A stretch of DNA of 50,004 nucleotides from an uncultured Prevotella sp. (GCA_958369755.1 CATXJC010000009.1:1-50004); one strand, 5' to 3'. Shown: positions 15,913-24,851, numbered from the stretch's first letter. The notes: generated from the sequence alone by a model not told the origin. Numbers and translations: made by a program.

Positions 15913-16566
15913 ATGAAAACAATGGTATCCCCTTCATTGCTCTCAGCCAACTTCATTGACCTGAAGAGTGATATAGAGATGATTAACAAGAGTGAGGCCG
16001 ACTGGCTCCACCTCGATGTGATGGATGGTGTCTTCGTGCCCAACATCTCGTTCGGCTTCCCTGTGATAGAAGCCGTAAGCAAGGTGTGCACCAAGCCCCT
16101 CGACGTCCACTTTATGATACAGCACCCGGAAAATTACATTGAGCAGACTGCCAAGCTCGGTGCCATGATGATGAACGTGCACTACGAGGCCTGCACCCAT
16201 CTGCACCGCACCATCCAGCAGATTCATGCAGCAGGCATGAAGGCAGGAGTTACCCTCAACCCTTCTACCCCGGTATGTGTGCTGGAAGACATCATCTGCG
16301 ATGTAGACATGGTACTTTTGATGAGCGTTAACCCAGGCTTCGGCGGACAGAAATTCATCGAGAACACCATCAAGAAGATAGGCCGTCTACGCCAGCTCAT
16401 CAAAGAGAGCGGAAGCCAGGCACTCATCGAGGTAGATGGCGGCGTGCAGGCAGAAACTGCTCCAAGACTGGTAAAAGCCGGAGTAGACGTGCTGGTAAGC
16501 GGAAGTTATGTATTCAAGAGCACAGACCCTTATGCTACCATCCATGCCTTGAAAGAACTCCACTAA
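15913..16566 (+). CDS. rpe: Ribulose-phosphate 3-epimerase
   Basis: Rpe interconverts ribulose 5-phosphate and xylulose 5-phosphate in the pentose phosphate pathway. The 217-residue TIM barrel has the expected metal and catalytic residues: Ser in VSPSLLSANF, His and Asp in LHLDVMDGVFVPN (about 32-44), His in VHFMIQHPE and Asp in IEVDGGV near 175. The phosphate-binding MSVNPGFGGQKF loop is complete. It lies 13 bp after the 42-codon gene. Its last four bases overlap the end of the convergent sigma factor gene, so no terminator lies between the two. Confidence 0.96.
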   Translation: MKTMVSPSLLSANFIDLKSDIEMINKSEADWLHLDVMDGVFVPNISFGFPVIEAVSKVCTKPLDVHFMIQHPENYIEQTAKLGAMMMNVHYEACTHLHRTIQQIHAAGMKAGVTLNPSTPVCVLEDIICDVDMVLLMSVNPGFGGQKFIENTIKKIGRLRQLIKESGSQALIEVDGGVQAETAPRLVKAGVDVLVSGSYVFKSTDPYATIHALKELH

Positions 16567-17159
16567 TCAAGATTCAGATAGATATTGTGCTCCTTAGCCA
16601 TCTTGCGAAGGTTAAGGAGCGCATAACGCATTCTTCCCAGACTCGTATTGATACTCACATTGGTACACTCGGCTATATCCTTGAAAGACATCTGCTGATA
16701 AAAACGCATATAAACCACTTCGCGTTGTGGAGCCGGCAGAAAGTCTACCAGTTTCTTCACATCACGGAGCACCTGTTTGCGTACCATCTCCTGCTCAGCA
16801 CAGTCTGCCTGAAAATCTTCGCCTCGCAGACAGGAAAGATCATTATCGTTCCCCTGTTCTACCATGCGGAACACACACTGACTGCGATAACCGTCGATGA
16901 TGACATTATGCGCTATGCGCATTAACCACGAAATAAATTTGCCCGAACTGGAATACTGGCCAGCATGTAAACGACTGATTGCCTTTACGAATGTCTCCTG
17001 GAAGATATCATTCGCCAGATCCTCATCGTGAACCACGAAAAGGATATAAGAGAACAGTTTCACCTCATTGCGGGAAAGCAACAGGTCAAAGGCTCTGTTG
17101 TCGCCACCGACATAAGCCAGGGCCAACTCTTCGTCTGTCATTTCATTGAGTTTACTCAT
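16563..17159 (-). CDS. ECF-type RNA polymerase sigma factor
   Basis: A 198-residue sigma-70-family protein with region 2 (ELALAYVGGDNRAFDLLLSRNE, then DIFQETFVKAI and WLMRIAHNVIIDGYR, about residues 10-93) and region 4 (LPAPQREVVYMRFYQQMSFKDIAECTNVSINTSLGRMRYALLNLR, about 140-185). Regions 1 and 3 are absent, as in ECF sigma factors. No anti-sigma gene is adjacent, unlike SusC-linked ECF systems: its neighbours are rpe and, divergently, the pectin enzyme gene. It has a near-perfect housekeeping promoter of its own. Its target promoters cannot be read from the window, and a role in the pectin locus is only a possibility raised by position. Confidence 0.93.
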   Translation of the reverse strand: MSKLNEMTDEELALAYVGGDNRAFDLLLSRNEVKLFSYILFVVHDEDLANDIFQETFVKAISRLHAGQYSSSGKFISWLMRIAHNVIIDGYRSQCVFRMVEQGNDNDLSCLRGEDFQADCAEQEMVRKQVLRDVKKLVDFLPAPQREVVYMRFYQQMSFKDIAECTNVSINTSLGRMRYALLNLRKMAKEHNIYLNLD

Positions 17160-17246
17160 TTTCTTAATCTTATTTTATTCATTAAGTAAATGTCTATCTA
17201 ATAGGCTACCCAGTATTTATTGCGTTAATAATGTTAATTATCGTTG

Positions 17247-17278
17247 CAAAGGTAACATTTTATTTTCAAAACACCAAA
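17247..17278 (-). promoter_or_regulatory. Promoter of the ECF sigma factor gene
   Basis: On the minus strand TTTG (17275-17278), 20 nt, then TACCTTTG (17247-17254). The predicted 5' leader is about 85 nt. Confidence 0.82.
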
Positions 17279-17338
17279 CATTTTTCCAAAAACATTTAAT
17301 TTTAACATTACCTGCACCTGTTTTACAAATAAAATTCG

Positions 17339-17346
17339 TATCTTTG
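17339..17346 (+). promoter_or_regulatory. -7 box of the GH28-GH105 gene
   Basis: TATCTTTG lies 97 bases before the ATG at 17443. The -33 position (about 17316-17319) is ACCT, not TTTG, as at the other pectin-locus promoters. No good copy of the shared operator is seen upstream; AAAAACATTTA near 17293 is a poor, out-of-phase match. Confidence 0.65.
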
Positions 17347-17442
17347 CAGCGATGTGTTAAACGTCAGACCCGACTAACGAATAAAACAGATCAATACAAA
17401 CGAATTCATAATACAAATAATCATAAAACTAGAACAAAGACA

Positions 17443-20067
17443 ATGAAGAAATTCTTTAAGACCTTACTCGTTGCTCTGCTTCTCATCCCATCCTGCGCTT
17501 GGGCCAACGGATGGAACGATGCTGAATATCAGCGCATTGAACAGAGCATACAGTTGCCAGGCATCAAGCAGGCAGCTAAGAAGTATGCTATTTCTGCCTA
17601 TGGAGCCAAGCAGAACGCTTCGGCTGCACAGAACCAGAAGGCTATCAACAAGCTCATCGCCCTCGTTTCTAAAAAAGGTGGCGGTACCGTAGTCATCCCG
17701 AAGGGTACCTGGCGCACAGGAGCCATTGAGATGAAAAGTTTCGTTGACCTCCACCTCGAAGAAGGAGCCGTACTGCAGTTTGCCTTCGAACCGAAACTCT
17801 ATCCGCTGGTACGCACCTCATGGGAGGGCATCGCATGCTGGAACTATTCTCCATGCATCTATGCCTACAAGGTTACCGACATCGCCATCACTGGTAAAGG
17901 TACCATCGATGGAGGTGGTAACAACGATACATGGTGGCCAATGAACGGTAATGCCAGATTCGGATATAAGGAGGGCGTAACCAAGGAACACCAGAAGATG
18001 GGATCACGTGCCAGACTGCTGAAGATGGCTGAAGACGGTGTGCCTTTTGACGAACGCAAGTTCGGCATGGGACAGGGTCTCCGCCCTCAGCTCGTCAACT
18101 TCGTACGCTCTGAGCGCATCCTCATCAAGAATGTCAAGATGATCAATTCACCTTTCTGGGTGATGCACCCTCTGCTCTGCAAGAACATCACAGTAGACGG
18201 CGTAACCGTATGGAACGAAGGACCTAACGGAGACGGATGCGACCCTGAAGCATGCGAGAATGTACTCATCCAGAACTGTATCTTCCACACCGGCGACGAC
18301 TGCATCGCCATCAAGAGCGGACGAAACAACGACGGTCGTCTCTGGAACCAACCATCCAGAAACATCATCATCCGCAACTGCCGGATGGAAGACGGACATG
18401 GTGGCGTAGTCATCGGTTCCGAGATTTCAGGCGGATGCGAGAATGTATACGCCGAAAACTGCGAGATGGACTCTCCTCATCTGGAGCGCATCCTCCGCAT
18501 CAAAACCAACAACTGCCGCGGCGGACTCATCCAGAACATCCACATGCGCAAGGTTACCGTAGGCCAGTGCAAGGAAGCCGTGCTCAAGATCAACCTCGAC
18601 TATGAGCCAAAAGAGGCTTGCTACCGCGGATTTGAACCTACTGTGCGCAACGTGAGCATGGAAGATGTTACCTGCCAGAAGAGCAACTACGGTGTGCTCA
18701 TCATCGGTGGAAACAAAATAGAAAACGTATACGATATCCATGTAAAGAACTGTAAGTTCGATGGGGTCATCAAGCAGCCTGTCAAGATGACCGGCAAGAC
18801 CCGCGATGTGAAGTTCGACAACCTCATCATCAACGGCTCCCTGGTTCTCAACAAGGAAGACCGTCCTTACCAGACCTATTCAGAGTGGCTCACCCACAGC
18901 GAGATGCAGCGCACTCCCCACCCATACAACCTCGACTTCAGTCCGAAGAAACCTCGCTGGAGCTACGTGATGGGCATTGAGATGGAAGGCATGCTCGACA
19001 CCTACCTCCATTACAAAGATGGGAAGAGCACCTTCAAGGGAGCTGATGCCGAAGCCAACAACGAGGCTATCATCAACTACCTGAAAGAATATCCAGCCAA
19101 GATGATTGACGAAAAAGGAAACATCACAGGCTACAAATATGAGGATTTCAATCTCGACAACGTGCGCACCGCGAAGTTCATCCTCCGCATGCACAACCTC
19201 TTCCCTAGCAAGAGCAGCGAACTGGCACTGAAGACGCTCTTCAAGCAGCTGCAGAACCAGCCTCGCACCAAGGAAGGCGTTTACTGGCACAAGGCTATCT
19301 ACGCCAACCAGGTATGGCTCGACGGCATCTTTATGGGGCTGCCTTTCTACTGCAACTACGCCGTTCAGAACCTCAAGCCAAAGAAGGCGAAGAAGATTCT
19401 CGACGATGCGGTAGACCAGATTGTGAAGACCGACCTTCGTACCTACGATGAGAAAACCCAGCTCTGGAAGCATGCATGGGACGAACCCCACAGCCAGTTC
19501 TGGGCAAACAAGGAAGACGGAAAGAGCCAGCATACCTGGGCAAGAGCCCTCGGATGGTACGTCATGGCGATGACCGAATGCCTCGATGCCATGCCTGAAG
19601 ATTATGCTCGCCGCGGCGAAATCATCACCTTATTAAATAAGGCTATGAAGAGCGTGGTGAAATATCAGGATAAGAAGACGGGTGTATGGTACGATGTGAT
19701 GGACGTAAAGGATCCTCGCAACTACCTCGAGAGCACCGCTTCAAGCATGTTTGCCTATGTTCTCCTCAAGGGTTACCGCAAGGGATACCTCGGCAAGGAA
19801 TATCAGGAAGCAGGTATCAAGGCTTATGAGGGAATCCTGAACAACTTCATCCAGGTAAATCCTGACAAGACCATCAGCCTTACACGCTGCTGTGCTGTCA
19901 GCGGACTCGGTCCTGGCCCTGGTCCATACGTCAAGAAGCCAAACTTCAAGCGCGATGGAAGCTTCGACTATTACATGAGCGAGCCTATCCGCGACAATGA
20001 TGCCAAGGGCGTAGGTCCTTTCATCTGGGCTAGTCTGGAAATGGAAATGCAGGGACTAAATAAGTAA
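17443..20067 (+). CDS. Two-domain pectinase: GH28 polygalacturonase fused to GH105 unsaturated galacturonyl hydrolase
   Basis: An 874-residue exported enzyme. The start is the ATG of MKKFFKTLLVALLLIPSCAWA, a clear signal peptide; the frame is open further upstream, but that part precedes the -7 box. The N-terminal half (about 45-470) is a GH28 right-handed beta-helix with the family residues NGDGCDPE (262-269), GDD (284-286), GHGG (318-321) and RIK (352-354). The C-terminal half (about 475-874) is a GH105 alpha/alpha barrel with VWLDGIFMGLPF (624-635) and WARALGWYVMAM (699-710). GH28 hydrolyses galacturonan; GH105 removes unsaturated galacturonate ends made by lyases. No lyase gene is in the window, so its substrate supply must come from elsewhere. 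Domain calls are confident; exact linkage specificity is not. Confidence 0.92.
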   Translation: MKKFFKTLLVALLLIPSCAWANGWNDAEYQRIEQSIQLPGIKQAAKKYAISAYGAKQNASAAQNQKAINKLIALVSKKGGGTVVIPKGTWRTGAIEMKSFVDLHLEEGAVLQFAFEPKLYPLVRTSWEGIACWNYSPCIYAYKVTDIAITGKGTIDGGGNNDTWWPMNGNARFGYKEGVTKEHQKMGSRARLLKMAEDGVPFDERKFGMGQGLRPQLVNFVRSERILIKNVKMINSPFWVMHPLLCKNITVDGVTVWNEGPNGDGCDPEACENVLIQNCIFHTGDDCIAIKSGRNNDGRLWNQPSRNIIIRNCRMEDGHGGVVIGSEISGGCENVYAENCEMDSPHLERILRIKTNNCRGGLIQNIHMRKVTVGQCKEAVLKINLDYEPKEACYRGFEPTVRNVSMEDVTCQKSNYGVLIIGGNKIENVYDIHVKNCKFDGVIKQPVKMTGKTRDVKFDNLIINGSLVLNKEDRPYQTYSEWLTHSEMQRTPHPYNLDFSPKKPRWSYVMGIEMEGMLDTYLHYKDGKSTFKGADAEANNEAIINYLKEYPAKMIDEKGNITGYKYEDFNLDNVRTAKFILRMHNLFPSKSSELALKTLFKQLQNQPRTKEGVYWHKAIYANQVWLDGIFMGLPFYCNYAVQNLKPKKAKKILDDAVDQIVKTDLRTYDEKTQLWKHAWDEPHSQFWANKEDGKSQHTWARALGWYVMAMTECLDAMPEDYARRGEIITLLNKAMKSVVKYQDKKTGVWYDVMDVKDPRNYLESTASSMFAYVLLKGYRKGYLGKEYQEAGIKAYEGILNNFIQVNPDKTISLTRCCAVSGLGPGPGPYVKKPNFKRDGSFDYYMSEPIRDNDAKGVGPFIWASLEMEMQGLNK

Positions 20068-20068
20068 A

Positions 20069-20161
20069 ACTTAGTTTATAGTTTACAGTTTATAGTTTAC
20101 AGCGGCTTCGCCGTATAGCAAGATTGCCCTATAAACTATTAACTCTAAACTGTAAACTGAA
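20069..20161 (+). repeat. Inverted AGTTTAT heptad element after the pectinase gene
   Basis: Right after the stop codon, AGTTTATAGTTTACAGTTTA and a further AGTTTACAG (20071-20102) are followed by a G+C-rich core with CGGCTTCGCCGTATAGCAAG. The inverted array TATAAACTATTAACTCTAAA and onwards (20130-20161) comes next. About 30 bp can pair imperfectly. Layout and core match the trpB-trpE element. Confidence 0.78.
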
Positions 20162-20212
20162 TTTAAAACTAATAATTGAATTCTCACCGATGGAAAAGAA
20201 AATATTCACAAC

Positions 20213-20257
20213 AAAGGAGGGTGTGTCATAAGTCCATGACACACCCTCCTTTTGTTT
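20213..20257 (+). terminator. Strong terminator with GTGTGTCATAAGT arm, probably bidirectional
   Basis: AAAGGAGGGTGTGTCAT (20213-20229) pairs with ATGACACACCCTCCTTT around a 6-nt loop, followed by TTGTTTT. It separates the convergent pectinase gene and the small secreted protein gene. The arm GTGTGTCATAAGT recurs at 32198-32210. Confidence 0.85.
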
Positions 20258-20276
20258 TATATGTATATATAATCTG

Positions 20277-20978
20277 TTACTTTACATACTTCTTACCATT
20301 CTTGATAACAATACCCTTGGCAGAAGAAGAAACCTCCTGACCAGCCATATTATAGGTCTTACCATTTTTCTTGGCTGCAGCAGCGTTTACTGAAGAGATG
20401 CCGGTGCTAGTTCCTATCGTATACTTAAAGCCATAGAAGCCCATTTTAGTACCTGCAGCGAGCACATAGTATGTACCACCAGCAGCAACGCTGAATGTTA
20501 CAGTACCATTAGACTTCACTGCAATAATGTTCTCGCCCTTCTCGTTCTGTGTGAACTCCTGAGAAGCACCATCCTTAGCAGCAGGCAAATTATAAGAAGC
20601 AGGAGCTACCTCTGCAAAATCTGCATCCAAGATATGGAAGCCCTTGGTTGCATTCAATTGAACTGCTACTGTTAAAGAACCTGCTTTTGTGGTCTCGAAC
20701 TTATAAGCGCAGCCAGTAGGCTCTGCATCAGAATGCAACTTACCACTGTTCTTACCACATACGTAAGCAGTAAAATCAGCATCAGCCAAGTTGGTAGTTG
20801 CCTTACCATCCGCGAAAGCTGTACCATCATTCTCCATATAAGTCAAAGTGATGTTTTCTACAGATGTAATCTTATCACCAGCATTTACCTTGTCACCTAC
20901 CTGCACAGCATAAGTTCCCTGAGCATTAACACTAGCAGCCAAAGCTACGGCTGCAATAAGAGTAAAGAATTTCTTCAT
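20277..20978 (-). CDS. Small secreted protein with C-terminal sorting-like domain
   Basis: A 233-residue protein with signal peptide MKKFFTLIAAVALAASVNAQ and no other recognisable enzyme domain. The middle (about 21-185) is beta-rich and low in charge. The C-terminus (about 192-233: GISSVNAAAAKKNGKTYNMAGQEVS... IVIKNGKKYVK) looks like the degenerate C-terminal domain found on many Prevotella surface and secreted proteins. It is similar to the ends of the CE8 and GH28 proteins here. The gene is divergent from the CE8 gene. The shared LacI/PurR-like site is exactly equidistant (60.5 bp) from its -7 box and from the CE8 -7 box, so it very probably belongs to the pectin regulon. A glycan-binding role is a guess. 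Confidence 0.82.
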   Translation of the reverse strand: MKKFFTLIAAVALAASVNAQGTYAVQVGDKVNAGDKITSVENITLTYMENDGTAFADGKATTNLADADFTAYVCGKNSGKLHSDAEPTGCAYKFETTKAGSLTVAVQLNATKGFHILDADFAEVAPASYNLPAAKDGASQEFTQNEKGENIIAVKSNGTVTFSVAAGGTYYVLAAGTKMGFYGFKYTIGTSTGISSVNAAAAKKNGKTYNMAGQEVSSSAKGIVIKNGKKYVK

Positions 20979-21066
20979 AATCGTTTTATTTTAAGTTTAT
21001 ATATTATTAATTAGTTGTTGAATAACTTTATTTTAGTTTGATTCATTTGCTAGTTTATTTCGGTGG

Positions 21067-21074
21067 CAAAAATA
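21067..21074 (-). promoter_or_regulatory. -7 box of the small secreted protein gene
   Basis: On the minus strand TATTTTTG matches TAnnTTTG, about 90 bases before the start codon. There is no TTTG 19 bases upstream (21094-21097 reads TCAG on the plus strand). Confidence 0.6.
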
Positions 21075-21124
21075 ATAAATCATTTTGAGAATCTCAGAAA
21101 AATACAAACCAAAATGAGCTAAAA

Positions 21125-21144
21125 CTACGAAAACGATTGCGTAG
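21125..21144. promoter_or_regulatory. LacI/PurR-like operator shared by divergent pectin genes
   Basis: CTACGAAAACGATTGCGTAG has symmetric outer arms (CTACG/CGTAG) and a central CG like LacI/PurR-family sites. Its centre (21134.5) is 60.5 bp from the T of the -7 box on each side (21074 minus, 21195 plus). Confidence 0.72.
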
Positions 21145-21194
21145 CTTTTACAACAAAATTGAAACAAAAAGTTCTTAAATAGAAATAATAAGTG

Positions 21195-21202
21195 TAATTT
21201 TG
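21195..21202 (+). promoter_or_regulatory. -7 box of the CE8 gene
   Basis: TAATTTTG lies 65 bases before the ATG. The -33 position reads TTCT instead of TTTG, consistent with a need for an activator. Confidence 0.65.
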
Positions 21203-21266
21203 CGCCAACAAACTTAAAATATAAACTGAAAATTATAATAAGTATAACAACCTAAAAGGCAAACAA

Positions 21267-24200
21267 ATGAAAAAGAATCTACTCAGATTTGGGCTCTCAC
21301 TCATAGCCCTGTTTGTTATGGTAGTAGCAAATGCGCAAACCTACCAGAACGAAGAAGCTAGCGTTTCATGGCCGTTTAATGACGACAACTACGCTACGCA
21401 GTACACTAAATCACCAGAAAATGGTTTCAGTCTGGTTTCCGTAAACACCGGTGACTTGAAGTATTCTCTCAAGCCATCACAGACTACAAAAGACAAAGAC
21501 GGAAACAAGATGGTCATGGCTGGTTTCGGTCCTGTTGGCACAACAAAAGCCGTAGAATGGACCGTAAAACCAAGCAAGGGTCTTACATTCACCCCAACAT
21601 CTATCAGTACCTATGTAAACCGATTCGGTACAGATTCAGAAAATGGAGTAACCGTAACCGCAAAACTTAGCAACGGAACTTCTGTAGACTTGGGTAATTT
21701 CACGGCATTAAGAGACAACAAAACTACAGCGGATGACAGATATTCGAAAAACGAAAACCTGACCAACCATATCGTCATCCAGCTCACTGCCGAGCAGCAA
21801 GCCCAACTGACATCAGCTGAAGGCTTCACGCTAAGTTGCACCGTCGGCGTTGCCTCTGGTAAGCAGCAAGGCTTTGCCGATGTACACATCAATGGTCTCT
21901 TGAACGGAACCGTTCAGCAGGTTGAACAGTACACCCTGTCGGCTGCCGTTTCAACCGTAGGAGCAGGAACAGTCAAAGTATCTCCTGCAGGAACCGTATT
22001 TGATGCAGAGACATCAATCACCGTAACAGCAACAAAGAATTTCGGCTACAAATTTGTCAACTGGACAGATGCCAACAACCAGGTGGTATCTACAGATGAA
22101 GCATACACCTTCTCTATCTCTGCCAACACAGCATTGAAGGCAAACTTTGAGAAGATAAACACCTACGCTTTGGATTACAAGGTAGAAGGTGGTGCAAAAG
22201 ACTATATGGTAAGCGCAACTCCTGCCCCAACCATTGTTAACGGAAAGAATATGTATGAAGAGGGAACAGAAGTAACCCTCACAGCCAGCAGCAACGACAT
22301 CCTCACCTTCACCAACTGGAATGATGGTGAAACAGGAGCAGAACGCAAAATAAACATGAACGCCGACCAGTCATTCACAGCAGCATATTCTTCAAAAGAC
22401 TTCATCGCAGGCTGGGACTTCTATAAGTCAGCAAGAGAAGGTCGTACAGCAGACTTCGCTGCAGAAGACAACGATGTAGACCAGCTCATCCTGCGCGATG
22501 CAGACGGCAATACATACGCATGGCTCGACAAGAGCAACAGCGCAGGCGGCTACGAAGGAAAGAATGCTGCAGTAAACTGGACCTCCAAGAAAACCAAGCC
22601 ACTGGGTGAGACCTACTGGCAGACCAAGGTCAACGCAACAGCCTTCACCGATATCAAGGTAAAGAGCAGCATGCTCTACAATTATAACGCATACGAAACA
22701 TATAATGTAGAATACTCTCTCAACGGAACCGACTGGACCAAAGTAGGTGCCATCAAAATGGCAGGAGCCAAAGCCTGGACTGACGGAGAGTTCACTCTCC
22801 CAGCCGATGCAAACAACAAGGCAGAAGTATACATCCGCTGGATTGCCGACAAGACTTCTTCCATCAAGGGAGCAACAGGCGACAATGACGGAATCTCTAT
22901 CACAAATATCTACATCACAGGTACTGCCCAGCTCGTAAACGACGGCAAGGCACCTGTACTCGTAAACACCGTACCAGCAGAAGGCGCAACCAACGCATCT
23001 GCCAACGGCAAGATTGTACTGACTTTTGATGAGAAGGTAAAACTCACCGGCAACGCAGCCGCTACACTCGGCACACAAAAGATTGAAGGAGCCGTATCCG
23101 GCAAGACCATCACCTTCGCATACAAAGGCTTGAACTACGCTACAGCTTATACCTTCACACTCGCTGCAGGTTCGGTAGCCGATTTGACAGACAATGCCAC
23201 AGACCAGGCAATTGTTCTGAACTTCACTACCAAGACCAAGCCAGCAGTAACCAAAGCACTCTACGACTTCATCGTACCAACCGACGGAGACTTCAAGGCA
23301 GCACTTGATGCAGCAGCTAAGCGTACAGATACCAGCAAGCGTTTCCGCATCTTCATCAAGCAGGGCGACTACAAGATTCCTGCTGACGAGAAGAGTAAGG
23401 TAACAGGTAGCGACGGCAAGAGTTATGCTAACCCAACCATTTATATGAATACGCCAAACGTATCTATCATCGGTGAGGGCATGGACAACACCTCACTGAC
23501 CAACACCATTCCAAACTCAGGTCAATCAGCCAACGTATTGGAAGGTATCGGCAAGGGTGACGTACTCTGCTTGCAGAAGGGAGCAACAAACACCTATTTC
23601 CAGGATCTGAAGATGTACAGCAGTATGGGTGACGCCAAAGGTCGCGACATCGTACTCAACGACCAGAGCAATAAGACCATCTGCAAGAACGTAAACCTCT
23701 GGGCTTACCAGGATACCTACGTATCAAACAACCAGAATGGTAAATTCTACTTCGAAGACGGAATCCTTCGTGGTCGTACCGACTACCTCTGCGGTAAGGG
23801 TGATGTATATTATAATAATGTAGAACTCTGGATCTGTGAAAAGGGAGGCTATCTCGCAGTTCCTTCTCAGCCTAAGAAGTATGGCTACATCTTCAAAGAC
23901 TGTACCATCAAGGATGCTACTGAGGCAAAAGACCTGAATGGTAACTACACCTTAGGTCGTCCATGGGGCAAGGGAACACCTATCGCGCTCTACATTGACA
24001 CCAAGATGGAAGCTATCCCATCAGCAGCAGGATGGAACGAGATGAGTGGCGGTTACCCTAAGCGTTTCGCTGAATACAACTCATACACATCAACAGGTAG
24101 CGTAGTAGACCTCAAGGACAGAAAGAAAGTTTACGATGCCTACGACTCAAAGAATGGTGACAATTATGTAAACCGTCGTAATGAAACAGCAGGAGACCCT

Positions 24201-24668
24201 ATCCTCACAGCAGAGGAAGCTGCAACCTACACCATTGAAACAGTAATGGGTCAGGATGATGACTGGGATCCAACTGCAGCTACCGAGCAGGCATCAGCAC
24301 CTAGCAACGTTAAGCTGAACGGTACAACCCTCGCTTGGGACAACAACGACTACGCGCTTCTCTGGGCAGTATGCAAGAACGGCAAGGTAGTAGACTTCAC
24401 CATCACTCCTAGCTATATCGTTGATGACGCCTCTGCAACATGGAGCGTACGTGCAGCCAACGAGATGGGCGGTTTGAGCGAAGCTACAGTTGTTGGTCAG
24501 GGCACCGGTATCCGCAACATCGCCTCAGCTACAGATGCAGCAGTCATCAAGACCGCCATCTATGCAGCCGACGGCACCCAGCTCTCAAATCTTCAGAAGG
24601 GTATCAACATCATTGTGAAGACCCTGGCAGATGGCAGCAAGAAGACAAGCAAGGTCATCGTAAAGTAA
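21267..24668 (+). CDS. Multidomain CE8 pectin methylesterase
   Basis: A 1133-residue exported protein that should remove methyl groups from homogalacturonan, making it a substrate for GH28 enzymes. Signal peptide: about 1-23, ending VVANAQ. The region 30-215 is beta-rich. Two Listeria/Bacteroides-type repeat modules follow (about 222-300 and 303-375, each ending in an AN/A.F or AAYS motif). Next come a carbohydrate-binding-like beta domain (380-560) and an SbsA-like Ig domain (PVLVNTVPAEGATNA, about 565-655). The CE8 beta-helix spans about 660-1010: QDT at 815-817, GRTDYLCG at 836-843 with the nucleophile Asp839, and GRPW with Arg898. The C-terminus is a sorting-like domain ending KTSKVIVK. 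The catalytic motif deviates slightly from the usual G.VDF.FG but keeps the key Asp. Confidence 0.9.
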   Translation: MKKNLLRFGLSLIALFVMVVANAQTYQNEEASVSWPFNDDNYATQYTKSPENGFSLVSVNTGDLKYSLKPSQTTKDKDGNKMVMAGFGPVGTTKAVEWTVKPSKGLTFTPTSISTYVNRFGTDSENGVTVTAKLSNGTSVDLGNFTALRDNKTTADDRYSKNENLTNHIVIQLTAEQQAQLTSAEGFTLSCTVGVASGKQQGFADVHINGLLNGTVQQVEQYTLSAAVSTVGAGTVKVSPAGTVFDAETSITVTATKNFGYKFVNWTDANNQVVSTDEAYTFSISANTALKANFEKINTYALDYKVEGGAKDYMVSATPAPTIVNGKNMYEEGTEVTLTASSNDILTFTNWNDGETGAERKINMNADQSFTAAYSSKDFIAGWDFYKSAREGRTADFAAEDNDVDQLILRDADGNTYAWLDKSNSAGGYEGKNAAVNWTSKKTKPLGETYWQTKVNATAFTDIKVKSSMLYNYNAYETYNVEYSLNGTDWTKVGAIKMAGAKAWTDGEFTLPADANNKAEVYIRWIADKTSSIKGATGDNDGISITNIYITGTAQLVNDGKAPVLVNTVPAEGATNASANGKIVLTFDEKVKLTGNAAATLGTQKIEGAVSGKTITFAYKGLNYATAYTFTLAAGSVADLTDNATDQAIVLNFTTKTKPAVTKALYDFIVPTDGDFKAALDAAAKRTDTSKRFRIFIKQGDYKIPADEKSKVTGSDGKSYANPTIYMNTPNVSIIGEGMDNTSLTNTIPNSGQSANVLEGIGKGDVLCLQKGATNTYFQDLKMYSSMGDAKGRDIVLNDQSNKTICKNVNLWAYQDTYVSNNQNGKFYFEDGILRGRTDYLCGKGDVYYNNVELWICEKGGYLAVPSQPKKYGYIFKDCTIKDATEAKDLNGNYTLGRPWGKGTPIALYIDTKMEAIPSAAGWNEMSGGYPKRFAEYNSYTSTGSVVDLKDRKKVYDAYDSKNGDNYVNRRNETAGDPILTAEEAATYTIETVMGQDDDWDPTAATEQASAPSNVKLNGTTLAWDNNDYALLWAVCKNGKVVDFTITPSYIVDDASATWSVRAANEMGGLSEATVVGQGTGIRNIASATDAAVIKTAIYAADGTQLSNLQKGINIIVKTLADGSKKTSKVIVK

Positions 24669-24712
24669 AGAAGCTGAGACCATAAGTAATTAGATTGACA
24701 GATAACATTCGG

Positions 24713-24764
24713 AGTGCAATATCCCCATCCTCTTTCAGAAGGGTGCCGGATATTGCACTTTTTT
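24713..24764 (+). terminator. Terminator of the CE8 gene
   Basis: AGTGCAATATCC (24713-24724) pairs with GGATATTGCACT (24748-24759), followed by TTTTTTG. It begins 45 bases after the stop. Confidence 0.88.
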
Positions 24765-24851
24765 GTTCCCTCAGCTTCTGAAACAGCAGAAACGGGAACT
24801 GAGAAAACAGACCGTCGAAATGTAAAAAACAGAGTATTTACTCAAAAATCT

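Noticed and set aside
16563..17159. ECF sigma factor as part of a sigma/anti-sigma SusCD regulatory system
   Set aside because: No anti-sigma gene is adjacent, and neither SusC has the extra N-terminal signalling domain expected of such systems, so only proximity supports it.
17281..17300. A copy of the pectin operator upstream of the GH28-GH105 gene
   Set aside because: CCAAAAACATTTAATTTT keeps only the A/T part, lacks the CG positions and is centred about 45 bp from the -7 box, out of phase with the other sites.
17146..17442. Upstream in-frame extension of the GH28-GH105 protein
   Set aside because: It precedes the -7 box at 17339, overlaps the sigma-factor start region and would hide a clear signal peptide that starts at 17443.
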